This document shows positions 7,402-14,497 of a DNA stretch of 45,311 nucleotides, piece after piece (the stretch's first letter is position 1; every line of letters starts with the position of its first letter). The position numbers were made by a program, and so were the translations under genes. Under the pieces are notes generated by a model, which worked only from the letters and a program-made list of their open reading frames with translations, made no database searches and had not been told where the DNA came from. This DNA is from a virus, in IMG/VR virus record IMGVR_UViG_3300048837_000230, positions 1 through 45,311 of that record. One strand, given 5' to 3'.

Positions 7402-8650
7402 TGTAGTATGCTCCTTTTGCTGCGGTGTAAAACTCTTCGATCTTTTCGAGACCAAGTACGCTTGCCGCTCCGCGGTTCTGTGCTGCGCGGACTGCGTTTC
7501 CAGAGCCACAGGTTGGATCAAGCATTGTAGTATTTTCATCAACGAACATCTCCATGAACTTGGTCAGCATGTTGATGGGCTTCTCGGACATATGAATGCG
7601 CTTTGAAGTCGGACCGGAGAAGACGTTCGATACGGATCTCACGATCGGGCGATCGCCGCGCGAGGCGATAAGGCAAGTCTCGTAAATCCTACGCGGACCA
7701 CGTGTCGGATCAGGAAGGATACCAATGTTATCTGACTTGTGCCAGATGAGAGGAAAGCGCTGAACGTCCCACCCCATTTCTGATAGGCGTCCTATGGTTT
7801 CTTGGTAGAAGTCCATGGAAAACCAGAACATGAGGTGAGCTGACTCAGCAACCACATTCGCCATAGCGCGGGAGAGTGTCTCAAGTAAGTTCCAATAAAC
7901 GTCGGGCGCATCGTCGTAACCTCCGTATGCTGCGGCTGCGCCCAGGATATTAGATTGGGCGTTGATGCCGTAGGGGAAGTCGCAGTGGATAAAGTTGAAC
8001 TTGGGGCCGGAGTAAGCGGGTGCCCACTCGGTGAAGTCGGCCAGAAGAAGAGGTGCGCGTTTGACTTCGGCGGGTGGCGGGAGACTCGGATCGACAACTC
8101 GCGCCACCGTTTCAAGGACAGACGCCTGCTTTCGTGCTGCGCTCCGAGTGGTGATGCCGATGGCAGTGGATAAAGCCGGGGCGGATTTGACTCGGTCATT
8201 CCCATCGTTGATCTCCTTAGCCACGGCCCGGTACTTGCCGATGAGGGAACGATCAATGCCGATCGCAGCGGCAGTTTTGTTCATATCCCAGGCGGGATCA
8301 ACGGACTCGCGAAGGCGGTGGTAGGCATCGACGGCGAGGCACTGTTCCTGCCACGTCAAGTCCTCGCGTCGGACGTTCTCTTCGAGTTCGAGAAGTTGAA
8401 GCTGTGCTTCGTCGAGTTCATCAGTGAACTGTACGTTGATATGTGTCCAGCCGATGGCTTTTGCGGCGGTCCACCGTCGCTCGCCCGCCTTAAGTTCGTT
8501 CTCTCGCGTGACGATGATCGGATGCAACTGGCCGATGGCTTGGAGGGAGAAGCCGAGTTCTTGGATACCGCGGAGTTCGCGGCGCTGACGCTTCTCGCGG
8601 TTGACCCAGATGGCGTCGATGGGGAGGGAGGTGAAATGTCCGCTGGTCAT
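7388..8650 (-). CDS. ParB-like domain fused to adenine/cytosine-N4 DNA methyltransferase
   Basis: The 420-residue protein joins two functions. The N-terminal half is ParB-like: L-K-A-G-E-R-R-W at 53-60 (box II), E-E-N-V-R-R-E-D at 90-97 (box III) and a helix-turn-helix at about 122-146 (M-N-K-T-A-A-A-I-G-I-D-R-S-L-I-G-K-Y). The C-terminal half is an amino-methyltransferase with D-F-P-Y at 224-227 (motif IV, D-P-P-Y variant), S-E-K-P at 355-358 and D-P-T-C-G-S-G-N at 378-385 (motif I), an order typical of beta-class enzymes. ParB-methyltransferase fusions occur in phages and may shield the genome from host restriction. No partner restriction nuclease is nearby. Target sequence unknown. Confidence 0.88.
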   Translation of the reverse strand: MTSGHFTSLPIDAIWVNREKRQRRELRGIQELGFSLQAIGQLHPIIVTRENELKAGERRWTAAKAIGWTHINVQFTDELDEAQLQLLELEENVRREDLTWQEQCLAVDAYHRLRESVDPAWDMNKTAAAIGIDRSLIGKYRAVAKEINDGNDRVKSAPALSTAIGITTRSAARKQASVLETVARVVDPSLPPPAEVKRAPLLLADFTEWAPAYSGPKFNFIHCDFPYGINAQSNILGAAAAYGGYDDAPDVYWNLLETLSRAMANVVAESAHLMFWFSMDFYQETIGRLSEMGWDVQRFPLIWHKSDNIGILPDPTRGPRRIYETCLIASRGDRPIVRSVSNVFSGPTSKRIHMSEKPINMLTKFMEMFVDENTTMLDPTCGSGNAVRAAQNRGAASVLGLEKIEEFYTAAKGAYYNDDL

Positions 8651-8683
8651 CTTTGTTCTTTCGCATGGAGATTGTAATAAGAC

Positions 8684-8710
8684 GCTCCCCCAACATCGTG
8701 TCGGGGGAGC
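8684..8710 (-). terminator. Terminator-like hairpin after the SSB-like gene
   Basis: GCTCCCCC pairs with GGGGGAGC around an 11-base loop. It lies downstream of the SSB-like gene and upstream of the ParB-methyltransferase. On the minus strand it is followed by GTCTTATTA, a poor T-tract, so termination may be partial. Confidence 0.6.
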
Positions 8711-8724
8711 CCCCGGTTAACGCA

Positions 8725-9195
8725 TTACTCTGCCGGGGCGGTCTTGCCGACCTCGGCGTACTGGACCTCGGGATCGTTCTTGTCGGGGCGCCAGCGGACG
8801 AAGACGTTGCAGGTATGGCCGACAGAAGCGTCGAGCAGCTGCTTCAACACCGTGTTGTCATCACCTTCGATCTGGAGATGATCGAGGAGAAACCGCTTCA
8901 AGTTGAAGAGGGTGCGATTGAACGCTGCCTCGTCTTCCTTGTTGAACATGAAGCGATGGCGAAGCACGGCCTGTGGGCCGAGGCCACCGTAGGCTGCGAG
9001 ATCGGACTGGTCAACGTCCTCTCCGGCGGCCTGGAGGAGGAGCTGAAAGTCCAACACATCCCACTTATTGTCTCCAACGGAGTCCATCGTTGGAAGAGTC
9101 TTTACCCTAGCCATGTAGGTGCCAACGGGGATCAGCGGAGGCCGTTCGATTTCGCCTGAGCGGGTGTTGAGTGCGTCTGCAAAGTTCATTGACAT
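8725..9195 (-). CDS. Putative single-stranded-DNA-binding protein (DUF669-like)
   Basis: The 156-residue product starts M-S-M-N-F-A-D-A-L and has P-P-L-I-P-V-G-T-Y-M-A-R-V-K then K-W-D-V-L-D-F-Q-L-L-L. That is the strand pattern of small phage proteins placed beside RecA-fold recombinases and often called DUF669 or SSB-like. It lies beside the RecA-fold ATPase, a usual pairing in phage recombination modules. The OB-fold assignment is inferred from context and strand pattern. The ATG has ATAGGAAC upstream. Confidence 0.5.
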   Translation of the reverse strand: MSMNFADALNTRSGEIERPPLIPVGTYMARVKTLPTMDSVGDNKWDVLDFQLLLQAAGEDVDQSDLAAYGGLGPQAVLRHRFMFNKEDEAAFNRTLFNLKRFLLDHLQIEGDDNTVLKQLLDASVGHTCNVFVRWRPDKNDPEVQYAEVGKTAPAE

Positions 9196-9229
9196 TTACA
9201 TTGTTCCTATGTTAAGTTGACGGGGTTTC

Positions 9230-9267
9230 TCAGAATGGAAAGTTACGTAGCTTCTGGCCCATTCTGA
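9230..9267 (-). terminator. Hairpin downstream of the RecA-like gene
   Basis: TCAGAATGG and CCATTCTGA pair around a 20-base loop in the 92-base gap between the RecA-like and SSB-like genes. No T-tract follows, so it may attenuate transcription or protect mRNA rather than terminate. Confidence 0.35.
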
Positions 9268-9287
9268 ATTTACCAGAAGACAGTCAA

Positions 9288-10070
9288 TCAGCCTTTCAGC
9301 TGAGTGAACAACGTGGCCAGCCCCGTTCCCAAGGGAAGTTCTTTGTCAACTTTGAAGGGAGCCGGGTTCTTCAAATCTATCATTGAGGTCGGAGCCGTGA
9401 CGATGGTCCGCTTCGCTTCTGTGCCGACGACCTTGGACCTGGCCAGAACCATCGTGTTGAAGTAGGTTGGAATGGTAGGGCCGAGGGCCTTGCCGATGGT
9501 GTTGGCGTAACCTCGGAACGTGCCATCGTTCTGCTCGATGAACTGGACGTGGCCGATCACCACTACGTTGGTCTTGAAAGGCTCCGAAGTCAAGAGAGCA
9601 AGAACCTGTTCGACCGCCTGTTGCGCAGCGGAGTACCACTGACGAGGATCTTTAGCGCCTGGGTTCATACCCTTCGCCCACTCCATCGCGCCTTTCGCCA
9701 GACCTGTAAGGGAGTCCATTACGAAGACAGTCTGCGGTCCCCACTCAGCCGGGATCGTGTCATCGGACCACTTGGACATCAGCTTCAAGCTGTCAACAAA
9801 TGCCTTTGGTGCGCCGGAGACTGTCGGTCCCATCGGTGATGCCTTGTACAGGTCGCGACGAGTTTCGTAATCGACTTGCCCGATCCGTTCAGGGCATTCC
9901 TGTTCAATGTAGGACTTGAGGACATCAAGTCCGTTGTCGAGATCGAGGATACGGAGGTTGTATCCGGCCTTGACGAGGGATACGAGGGAGCCGGTCTTGC
10001 CTGTCCCGGTGTCACCGAGATAGAGAATTTTAGTGATTGAGCCGGAGTGATGGTCGGATAGTTTTGCCAC
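9288..10070 (-). CDS. RecA-fold ATPase, Sak4-like recombination protein
   Basis: The 260-residue protein has Walker A G-D-T-G-T-G-K-T at 19-26, Walker B T-V-F-V-M-D-S-L-T, and a sensor-like V-V-V-I-G-H-V-Q-F. This is the AAA_24/RecA-core pattern of phage Sak4-type single-strand annealing proteins, which act in recombination-dependent replication. GTG at 10070 was chosen because TAAGGAG lies 7 bases upstream, directly after the nuclease stop. The neighbouring PD-(D/E)XK nuclease and SSB-like gene complete a recombination set. A role as a plain NTPase cannot be excluded. Confidence 0.78.
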   Translation of the reverse strand: MAKLSDHHSGSITKILYLGDTGTGKTGSLVSLVKAGYNLRILDLDNGLDVLKSYIEQECPERIGQVDYETRRDLYKASPMGPTVSGAPKAFVDSLKLMSKWSDDTIPAEWGPQTVFVMDSLTGLAKGAMEWAKGMNPGAKDPRQWYSAAQQAVEQVLALLTSEPFKTNVVVIGHVQFIEQNDGTFRGYANTIGKALGPTIPTYFNTMVLARSKVVGTEAKRTIVTAPTSMIDLKNPAPFKVDKELPLGTGLATLFTQLKG

Positions 10071-10081
10071 GATGAGTCTCC

Positions 10082-11917
10082 TTAACGAGGGATGAGCGGA
10101 TCCCAAACCCAACCAGGTTTGAAATCAGCTTTCAGAAACAAGTTTCGAACTTCGGGGGACTTAGAGCAGACATGTCGAAACTCACAACCACCATAGTTCC
10201 CACACGAGGCCGGGTTCATGGGAAACCGAGCTTCGCGGACTGCATTGTTGATGCGATGAAGCCAGTCCAAGGTGTCGTCGTACCACTCATCGAGTTGGGC
10301 CTCGGTACGGAATGAAAAACCGCGCTCGAAGCGGGTGAAACCGACCGCGATCTGCGCACCGTCGATCACGACGCCCTTGACAGGTATGTCGAAGATGGCC
10401 TTTCCCGCGAACGTGTAGAGGCTCATCTGCGTGTCGGGTGAGAACTGGTCGAAGAACCTGGGCGTGATGGTGGAACCAGTGGTGTTGTGAGTTACGATGT
10501 AGTTCTCGGTGACGTAGAGTTGACGAGGGGCGGACACTTTGAGACAGGCGGCTTCCTCGGTATAGGGAAGTTTGACAACTCGCTTGATGTAGCGAGAGCC
10601 AACACCATTGCCCCACTCCGGCATACGAAGGTGCGCGCGGAAAGCGTTCCCGCTGCGAGAGTGGTAGCGAGCCATACCTCCCAGTGAACGGACAAGCTGG
10701 CAAATGTCCTTTACAAGCTGTTCGCTGGTGGAGTCGTAAAGCCAGTTGGTTCCGAGGTTGTGGCCGTCCGTTTCGAGAAGGCCACGGAGTAAGGCACGGC
10801 GTTGTGACTCATCGGCAACAAGGTAGCTTTCTGGGATGAACTTTCCGCCTGAAAGCTTCCCAAACAAGCCGAGTTGTTGCAGCGCACGTTTAGTTTCGCC
10901 TCCGGAAATTATCCAAGTGTAGTTGGCTGAGGCAGATTTTTTGATCTTATCGCCTGCCGGAAGAACGGCGGCAAGCATAGCTGCTTCATGTCCGTCAGCG
11001 TCTGAAAACTGGATGCTGCTACCAGCTAGATAGCCGTCACCAAGGAGCAAGCCGAGGGCAAGTGGGGAAAGTGGAAGATCTGCCGTTGGGTGCTGGATCG
11101 GAGCGACCAGAGGAACCCGAAACTTTTTGTGCTTTGGGGCGGTTGCCATATCCTGCATTGACAAGACTGAATACTTTCCAAACTGATCGTAAACCCCCCA
11201 CAAGTGGTCCCAAGCGCAGCGAGTGCTGGTGCCATCAACAAAGTGGACCTCGAAGATTTCGACTTCTCCTTTCGGAATAATGTCGGTGACGCTGTGCCAG
11301 CCACCATCAACTCCGACAACGAGGGCGCCAACGGCGAGGGAACCGAGTTGGCGCCAACCCCCAGGTGTGAGAATGTTTTCCGAAAGCGGCTGGGCTTTCT
11401 GATCCATCACATATACGTCACCACTGATTTCACACAAACGGTCAATGTGCCCGCAGAGGATGAACCCATCATCGACTTCGAGTTTGAATGAGTACTCAAC
11501 GGCTGCTGTGCCGTCTGCGAGAATGACCGTCTTTGTGTGCTCGTCCTCGAACGTATCGACGTACCAGATAATTGAGCGGATCAAGGTATCGCGAGTCTTG
11601 GCGTTGTCCATGGAGTCCCAGGGCTTACCAATCGGAACGCCATCGCGAGAGCCGACGATTTCCCATGTCGCCTTGAGGGTCTCCCAAACGACTTCGATCA
11701 GGGCGTCCTCGCGGGAGAGGCCCAAGGCGACGTGTTTGTGGAAATGTTCGAGCGCGGTAGCGTAATGCCCGCCGAACAGGAGGTGCACGGACTTGCGATG
11801 CGGTTCCCATCCCTCGATATGTTTGTACTGAAAATAACGAAAGCACTTCTGCGCATTCTTGATCATGGTTGAGTCAAAGGCGAAGAAGGTTCCGTCTTCG
11901 TTTCGGTTGCTGGTCAT
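10082..11917 (-). CDS. RecB/Cas4-family PD-(D/E)XK nuclease interrupted by an intein
   Basis: The 611-residue precursor contains a nuclease split by an in-frame intein (residues 175-478). The exteins together give about 307 residues. They hold G-H-I-D-R (Asp159), M-D-Q-K joined to T-T-G after splicing (the D-x-K-T motif, Asp172 and Lys174), and four cysteines, C25 near the start and C572, C578, C584 at the end. That arrangement is typical of 4Fe-4S nucleases of the AddB/Cas4 type, which resect DNA ends. Because the intein separates the catalytic Lys from the following Thr, the unspliced protein should be inactive. The gene is joined to its neighbours by 4-base overlap upstream and 11-base spacing downstream. 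Confidence 0.9.
   Translation of the reverse strand: MTSNRNEDGTFFAFDSTMIKNAQKCFRYFQYKHIEGWEPHRKSVHLLFGGHYATALEHFHKHVALGLSREDALIEVVWETLKATWEIVGSRDGVPIGKPWDSMDNAKTRDTLIRSIIWYVDTFEDEHTKTVILADGTAAVEYSFKLEVDDGFILCGHIDRLCEISGDVYVMDQKAQPLSENILTPGGWRQLGSLAVGALVVGVDGGWHSVTDIIPKGEVEIFEVHFVDGTSTRCAWDHLWGVYDQFGKYSVLSMQDMATAPKHKKFRVPLVAPIQHPTADLPLSPLALGLLLGDGYLAGSSIQFSDADGHEAAMLAAVLPAGDKIKKSASANYTWIISGGETKRALQQLGLFGKLSGGKFIPESYLVADESQRRALLRGLLETDGHNLGTNWLYDSTSEQLVKDICQLVRSLGGMARYHSRSGNAFRAHLRMPEWGNGVGSRYIKRVVKLPYTEEAACLKVSAPRQLYVTENYIVTHNTTGSTITPRFFDQFSPDTQMSLYTFAGKAIFDIPVKGVVIDGAQIAVGFTRFERGFSFRTEAQLDEWYDDTLDWLHRINNAVREARFPMNPASCGNYGGCEFRHVCSKSPEVRNLFLKADFKPGWVWDPLIPR
10484..11395 (-). other. Intein with Class 3 signature and LAGLIDADG homing nuclease
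   Basis: The 304-residue segment begins with Ala175 (A-Q-P-L-S-E-N-I-L-T-P-G-G-W), not Cys or Ser, and ends T-H-N478 before Thr479. The block B histidine (H238) is followed at +2 by W240 (position B:12), block F has C458 (A-A-C-L-K-V, position F:4), and T476 precedes the final His-Asn (position G:5). Non-nucleophilic residue 1, the W-C-T triplet and Thr+1 are the published hallmarks of Class 3 inteins, in which the block F Cys starts splicing. Two LAGLIDADG-like helices (L-G-L-L-L-G-D-G-Y at 288-296, L-L-R-G-L-L-E-T-D-G at 376-385) show a homing endonuclease domain, so it may still move. Confidence 0.9.
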
Positions 11918-12114
11918 GCTGTCTCCTCGATTAGTTGCCGTAGCAATCTGACTTGGACTTGAAGGGTATGTTGATGATGCCAGTAGTCCTTCGCGGGATT
12001 TACGTGGTCGCGCTTACACTCTGCGAGGAGCATCGTGACGCGGGTGGTCTCTGCTTCAAGTTCGGCCTCCTTCCGCGCGAGGACATTACGGAGTGTGTCA
12101 GAGATCAAGGTCAT
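11914..12114 (-). CDS. Hypothetical protein, helical
   Basis: The 66-residue product is unrecognised. It is almost wholly helical and charged, with A-R-K-E-A-E-L-E-A-E-T-T-R-V and a C-terminal Q-V-Q-V-R-L-L-R-Q-L heptad pattern that could form a coiled coil. The start at 12114 overlaps the upstream gene end, and its own stop overlaps the nuclease ATG (GCATGA), so it is translationally linked to the nuclease. Confidence 0.6.
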   Translation of the reverse strand: MTLISDTLRNVLARKEAELEAETTRVTMLLAECKRDHVNPAKDYWHHQHTLQVQVRLLRQLIEETA

Positions 12115-12295
12115 TGGATGCAATGGCCTTTGCCGTCTCGGCGGCCTTGCCCGTTGGGGCCTTGATACTTCCTGAGGTCTTCGAGCCAAGGTTGTATTGA
12201 CTGTGACGTTCACGATAGAACTTGACGATTTCGGCAATGTCCTGCTTGGAACATTTGAACGGATCGAGTTGCATGAGGGCGATGATGTCAGACAT
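12098..12295 (-). CDS. Hypothetical protein
   Basis: The 65-residue product is unrecognised. It begins M-S-D-I-I-A-L-M-Q-L-D-P-F and has K-Q-D-I-A-E-I-V-K-F-Y-R-E-R, then a Lys/Ala-rich tail. AAAGGA lies 8 bases before the ATG at 12295. The tail resembles low-complexity linkers of DNA-bound proteins, with no firm assignment. Confidence 0.55.
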   Translation of the reverse strand: MSDIIALMQLDPFKCSKQDIAEIVKFYRERHSQYNLGSKTSGSIKAPTGKAAETAKAIASNDLDL

Positions 12296-12476
12296 TAACG
12301 TGTCCTTTGATTTGAGTTGTGTCAATGGGGGGCTCAACGCGGTTCAGGTACGTACGGATGATCTCACGAATTATGGAAGCGGCGCCGGTTTCTGGATGAA
12401 GGGACTGAAGCCGGGCGTAATCGCCTTCATAGAGCATGATGGTATGCTTGTGCAGATCTACGTTACGCTTCGCCAT
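12288..12476 (-). CDS. Ribbon-helix-helix (CopG/Arc-like) regulator
   Basis: The 62-residue product has a short strand (H-K-H-T-I-M-L-Y), a first helix (E-G-D-Y-A-R-L-Q-S-L) and a second helix (A-A-S-I-I-R-E-I-I-R-T-Y-L), the layout of ribbon-helix-helix DNA-binding dimers. Such proteins act as small repressors. It lies in the middle of the early operon, with start overlapping the previous stop, so a role in early gene control is an inference. Confidence 0.7.
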   Translation of the reverse strand: MAKRNVDLHKHTIMLYEGDYARLQSLHPETGAASIIREIIRTYLNRVEPPIDTTQIKGHVNV

Positions 12477-12666
12477 TTGACTTAACCTTTTTTACAATCC
12501 ACAAATCGTGGTCTGGGTTATCGGGAGAAAGGACGAACGATAGGGTGAGAAACTCTGCATCTTCTTTTCGGAGCGGATAGAGTTTCGCACGGAGTCGTTC
12601 CGCAGAGGTGGATCGAACCACGATACCGTGCGAAGAGGCGAGCGCGTCGTAGAGAAACTCACGCAA
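12463..12666 (-). CDS. Hypothetical protein
   Basis: An open frame between the HIRAN gene and the ribbon-helix-helix gene encodes R-E-F-L-Y-D-A-L-A-S-S-H-G-I-V-V and D-H-D-L-W-I-V-K-K-V-K. No ATG is available. TTG at 12666 overlaps the HIRAN stop and follows GGTGAG; GTG at 12678 and TTG at 12696 are alternatives. The product is about 67 residues and unrecognised. Tight overlaps on both sides support it as a real gene. Confidence 0.5.
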   Translation of the reverse strand: MREFLYDALASSHGIVVRSTSAERLRAKLYPLRKEDAEFLTLSFVLSPDNPDHDLWIVKKVKSNGEA

Positions 12667-12985
12667 GGTTGTTCTCACCCAATGCAGGAGGGTCAATTGC
12701 AGCGATGTAGAGGATGATCGACTTCATCATGTTTGCGTCAACCCTACAAGTAAACTCTGTTCCGGCGTCCATCTCAGGCGCTAGATCGGCAGCGACTTCT
12801 TTCGCCACGTAGCCAATGTGGATTTGAGTCTCGGGGTCGAGCACGGCGATGGCGTTCTCATCGAAGGCATTCGTTGGTTCACGCTGAAGGACAAGTTCCT
12901 GCCCCTCGATGAGGTTTCGGGCAATGGCCTGGGCTTCGATGCCGCGGAATGAAGTACCACGAAGATAGGCAGTGTAATCAGACAT
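12659..12985 (-). CDS. HIRAN-domain protein
   Basis: The 108-residue product is a stand-alone HIRAN domain: Y-L-R-G-T-S-F-R-G at the start, L-V-L-Q-R-E-P-T-N-A-F-D-E-N-A-I-A-V-L, and I-G-Y-V-A-K-E-V-A. HIRAN domains bind single-stranded 3' DNA ends in helicases such as HLTF and occur alone in phages. Here it could recognise damaged or replicating DNA alongside the recombination genes. AAAAGGAG lies 7 bases before the ATG. Confidence 0.85.
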   Translation of the reverse strand: MSDYTAYLRGTSFRGIEAQAIARNLIEGQELVLQREPTNAFDENAIAVLDPETQIHIGYVAKEVAADLAPEMDAGTEFTCRVDANMMKSIILYIAAIDPPALGENNLA

Positions 12986-13008
12986 GTCAGGTCTCCTTTT
13001 GTTTGAGG

Positions 13009-13440
13009 TTACTGTAGGGCAGTGACGTTTAATAGACTGAAGCCGTTGCAGACGGTGATGAAGAACAGGAAGTCATCGCCGTTCGTTGTTGTCAATGCAT
13101 CACCAGAGACTTTGGTAAAGCCGCTCGTGGTAATGATACCTGCGCCGAAACTGTTTGTGTACTGGATGATGAGGGAAACACTGTCGCCGGGCGAGGCGCT
13201 AGGCGGGGCCAACGTGTGTGCGCCTCCGTTGATTGCGTACTGGAAGACTCCGTCATCTGGTGAAGGGGTGTAAGTGCCGCTTGACTTGATCCCGGCATTG
13301 TATGCGGTCTTAGTCGGAGCCAATGCTGTAACGAGATCGGTAATGTCTGACTGTGAATGTGTGTGCGCTGGTACAGAGTTCGCATTAACTATCCGCATGA
13401 TCCGGGCTTTGATCTCTTTGCTTGTTTTCGCGTCAATCAT
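13009..13440 (-). CDS. Tail-fibre-like structural protein encoded in the early arm
   Basis: The 143-residue product has the fibre hallmark A-H-T-H-S-Q-S-D-I-T-D-L at about 25-36, followed by beta-rich, Ser/Thr/Gly-rich sequence to the end (Y-A-I-N-G-G-A-H-T-L-A and S-P-G-D-S-V-S-L-I-I). These are features of phage fibre shafts and tips, yet the gene lies on the early strand among DNA-handling genes, far from the other tail genes. AAAGGAACC before the ATG at 13440 sets the start; a longer frame from 13530 would cover two strong hairpins and was rejected. It may have been acquired as an independent cassette. Confidence 0.7.
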   Translation of the reverse strand: MIDAKTSKEIKARIMRIVNANSVPAHTHSQSDITDLVTALAPTKTAYNAGIKSSGTYTPSPDDGVFQYAINGGAHTLAPPSASPGDSVSLIIQYTNSFGAGIITTSGFTKVSGDALTTTNGDDFLFFITVCNGFSLLNVTALQ

Positions 13441-13462
13441 TGCGGTTCCTTTGTTGAGGGTT

Positions 13463-13502
13463 CCCCCGCGAGCAGGGCGGGGAGGCAACTCACTCGCGGG
13501 GG
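13463..13502 (-). terminator. Strong hairpin upstream of the fibre-like gene
   Basis: CCCCCGCGAG pairs with CTCGCGGGGG around a 20-base loop. It lies just 5' of the fibre-like gene on its own strand. No T-tract follows, so it may act as a barrier or mRNA-protecting stem. Confidence 0.5.
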
Positions 13503-13541
13503 CCTTTGACCGGACGGGGTTCACGGTCAAACTGAAAAGAA

Positions 13542-13578
13542 CGCCCCACGGAGAGGAGACTAAGCAACTCCGTGGGGC
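13542..13578 (-). terminator. Rho-independent terminator after gene 13585-14079
   Basis: CGCCCCACGGAG pairs with CTCCGTGGGGCG (12-bp stem, 13-base loop). On the minus strand it is followed by TTCTTTTC. It begins 7 bases after the stop of the upstream gene and is one of the best terminators in the genome. Confidence 0.8.
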
Positions 13579-13584
13579 GGCTCG

Positions 13585-14079
13585 TTAGGCCAGGTCCAGC
13601 CCGCTGGAGTCGACCTCGAGCACTTTCTTCTTCTGCGCCACACGCTGCTTGGCGAGCTTGAGCGTGTCGTCCTGGGTGGACAGGCGGTCGAGGTTCGCCT
13701 CGTACTTGGCCGCGTTGGCTTCGTCTTCGAGGTACTTCTTGACCGTGCAGCCGTACTTTTCCTGGATACGGACCTTGAGAACTTCCTTGGCGATCTTCTG
13801 CGCCTCGGCCTCGATCGGGTCGATCGGCGTACGGGCAGTCGTCATGGAGAACTGGTAGTCGGCGTCGTACTTGGCGAGGGCATCACGAACGGCCTGGAGA
13901 GAGGCTTCATCACCGGCCTCAAGCGCCTTCTTGACATCGACACGGAAGTTGTTACCGATGTTCTCGGCGCGCGTCTGGTTGAGGACTTTGGCCTCGGGCT
14001 CGGTCAGGACATGACCAGCCGCGTAAGGAGCGGTAACATCGAATGCGACGCCTGCGATGGAGATAGATTTGGTGGACAT
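13585..14079 (-). CDS. Hypothetical protein with its own promoter and terminator
   Basis: The 164-residue product is unrecognised. It begins M-S-T-K-S-I-S-I-A-G-V-A-F-D-V, then becomes helical and Ala/Lys/Glu-rich, with I-A-K-E-V-L-K-V-R-I-Q-E-K-Y-G and a basic end (R-V-A-Q-K-K-K-V-L). The gene has a strong ribosome site (AAAGGAAAGCC), a candidate promoter in the gap upstream and a strong terminator directly downstream. This isolation suggests high expression. A DNA-associated role would suit its charge. Confidence 0.65.
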   Translation of the reverse strand: MSTKSISIAGVAFDVTAPYAAGHVLTEPEAKVLNQTRAENIGNNFRVDVKKALEAGDEASLQAVRDALAKYDADYQFSMTTARTPIDPIEAEAQKIAKEVLKVRIQEKYGCTVKKYLEDEANAAKYEANLDRLSTQDDTLKLAKQRVAQKKKVLEVDSSGLDLA

Positions 14080-14132
14080 TGGCTTTCCTTTGATAATGGG
14101 GACGCGGTCCCGGTTTGAACGTCAACATGGGC

Positions 14133-14161
14133 ATATTAACAAATCTCGCCCGACATTGCAA
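14133..14161 (-). promoter_or_regulatory. Candidate sigma70 promoter for gene 13585-14079
   Basis: On the minus strand TTGCAA (14161-14156) and TAATAT (14138-14133) are separated by 17 bases in the 136-base gap between genes. It lies just downstream of palindrome copy 2. Box matches are moderate. Confidence 0.4.
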
Positions 14162-14182
14162 TGGTTATTTTCGAGGAGCCGG

Positions 14183-14217
14183 GATATGTATGCGGGCACA
14201 ATTCCCGCGTACATATC
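14183..14217. repeat. Dispersed palindrome, copy 2
   Basis: GATATGTATGCGGGCA and TTCCCGCGTACATATC pair almost perfectly around a three-base centre. The last bases overlap the stop codon of the minus-strand gene 14216-14497. Each strand reads D-M-Y-A-G-x-x-P-A-Y-I-S in one frame because of the symmetry. Confidence 0.85.
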
Positions 14218-14497
14218 AAGACTGGTCTTCGACGGCCTCCTTGACGATGGTGCGAATGATCTCTTCGAGCTTTTCAGAGGTAGACAGCGTGACTTCGTAT
14301 GAAGCAGATAAATTAAGGTGGAGTTGCATTTCATTGCAACAAGCCCGACACCAGTCGGCTGAGTTAGCGGGCTGCGGGATAGGTGATCGAACGGAATACT
14401 GTGTGATAGTGCTGATAATGAAGCCGACTTGGAACTTGTCAGCGGCAGGCATTTCTTTCCTGCAGCGATCACAGATATAAGTGGTGATGGTAGTCAT
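14216..14497 (-). CDS. Putative zinc-binding small protein
   Basis: The 93-residue product has Y-I-C-D-R-C-R-K-E-M-P near the start and W-C-R-A-C-C in the middle, a C-x-x-C...C-x-x-C arrangement able to hold one zinc ion. The second half is helical and acidic. The ATG overlaps the end of the UvrD-like helicase gene (CAATGA) with AAGGAG upstream. No specific family is recognised; it may bind nucleic acid or protein. Confidence 0.6.
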   Translation of the reverse strand: MTTITTYICDRCRKEMPAADKFQVGFIISTITQYSVRSPIPQPANSADWCRACCNEMQLHLNLSASYEVTLSTSEKLEEIIRTIVKEAVEDQS

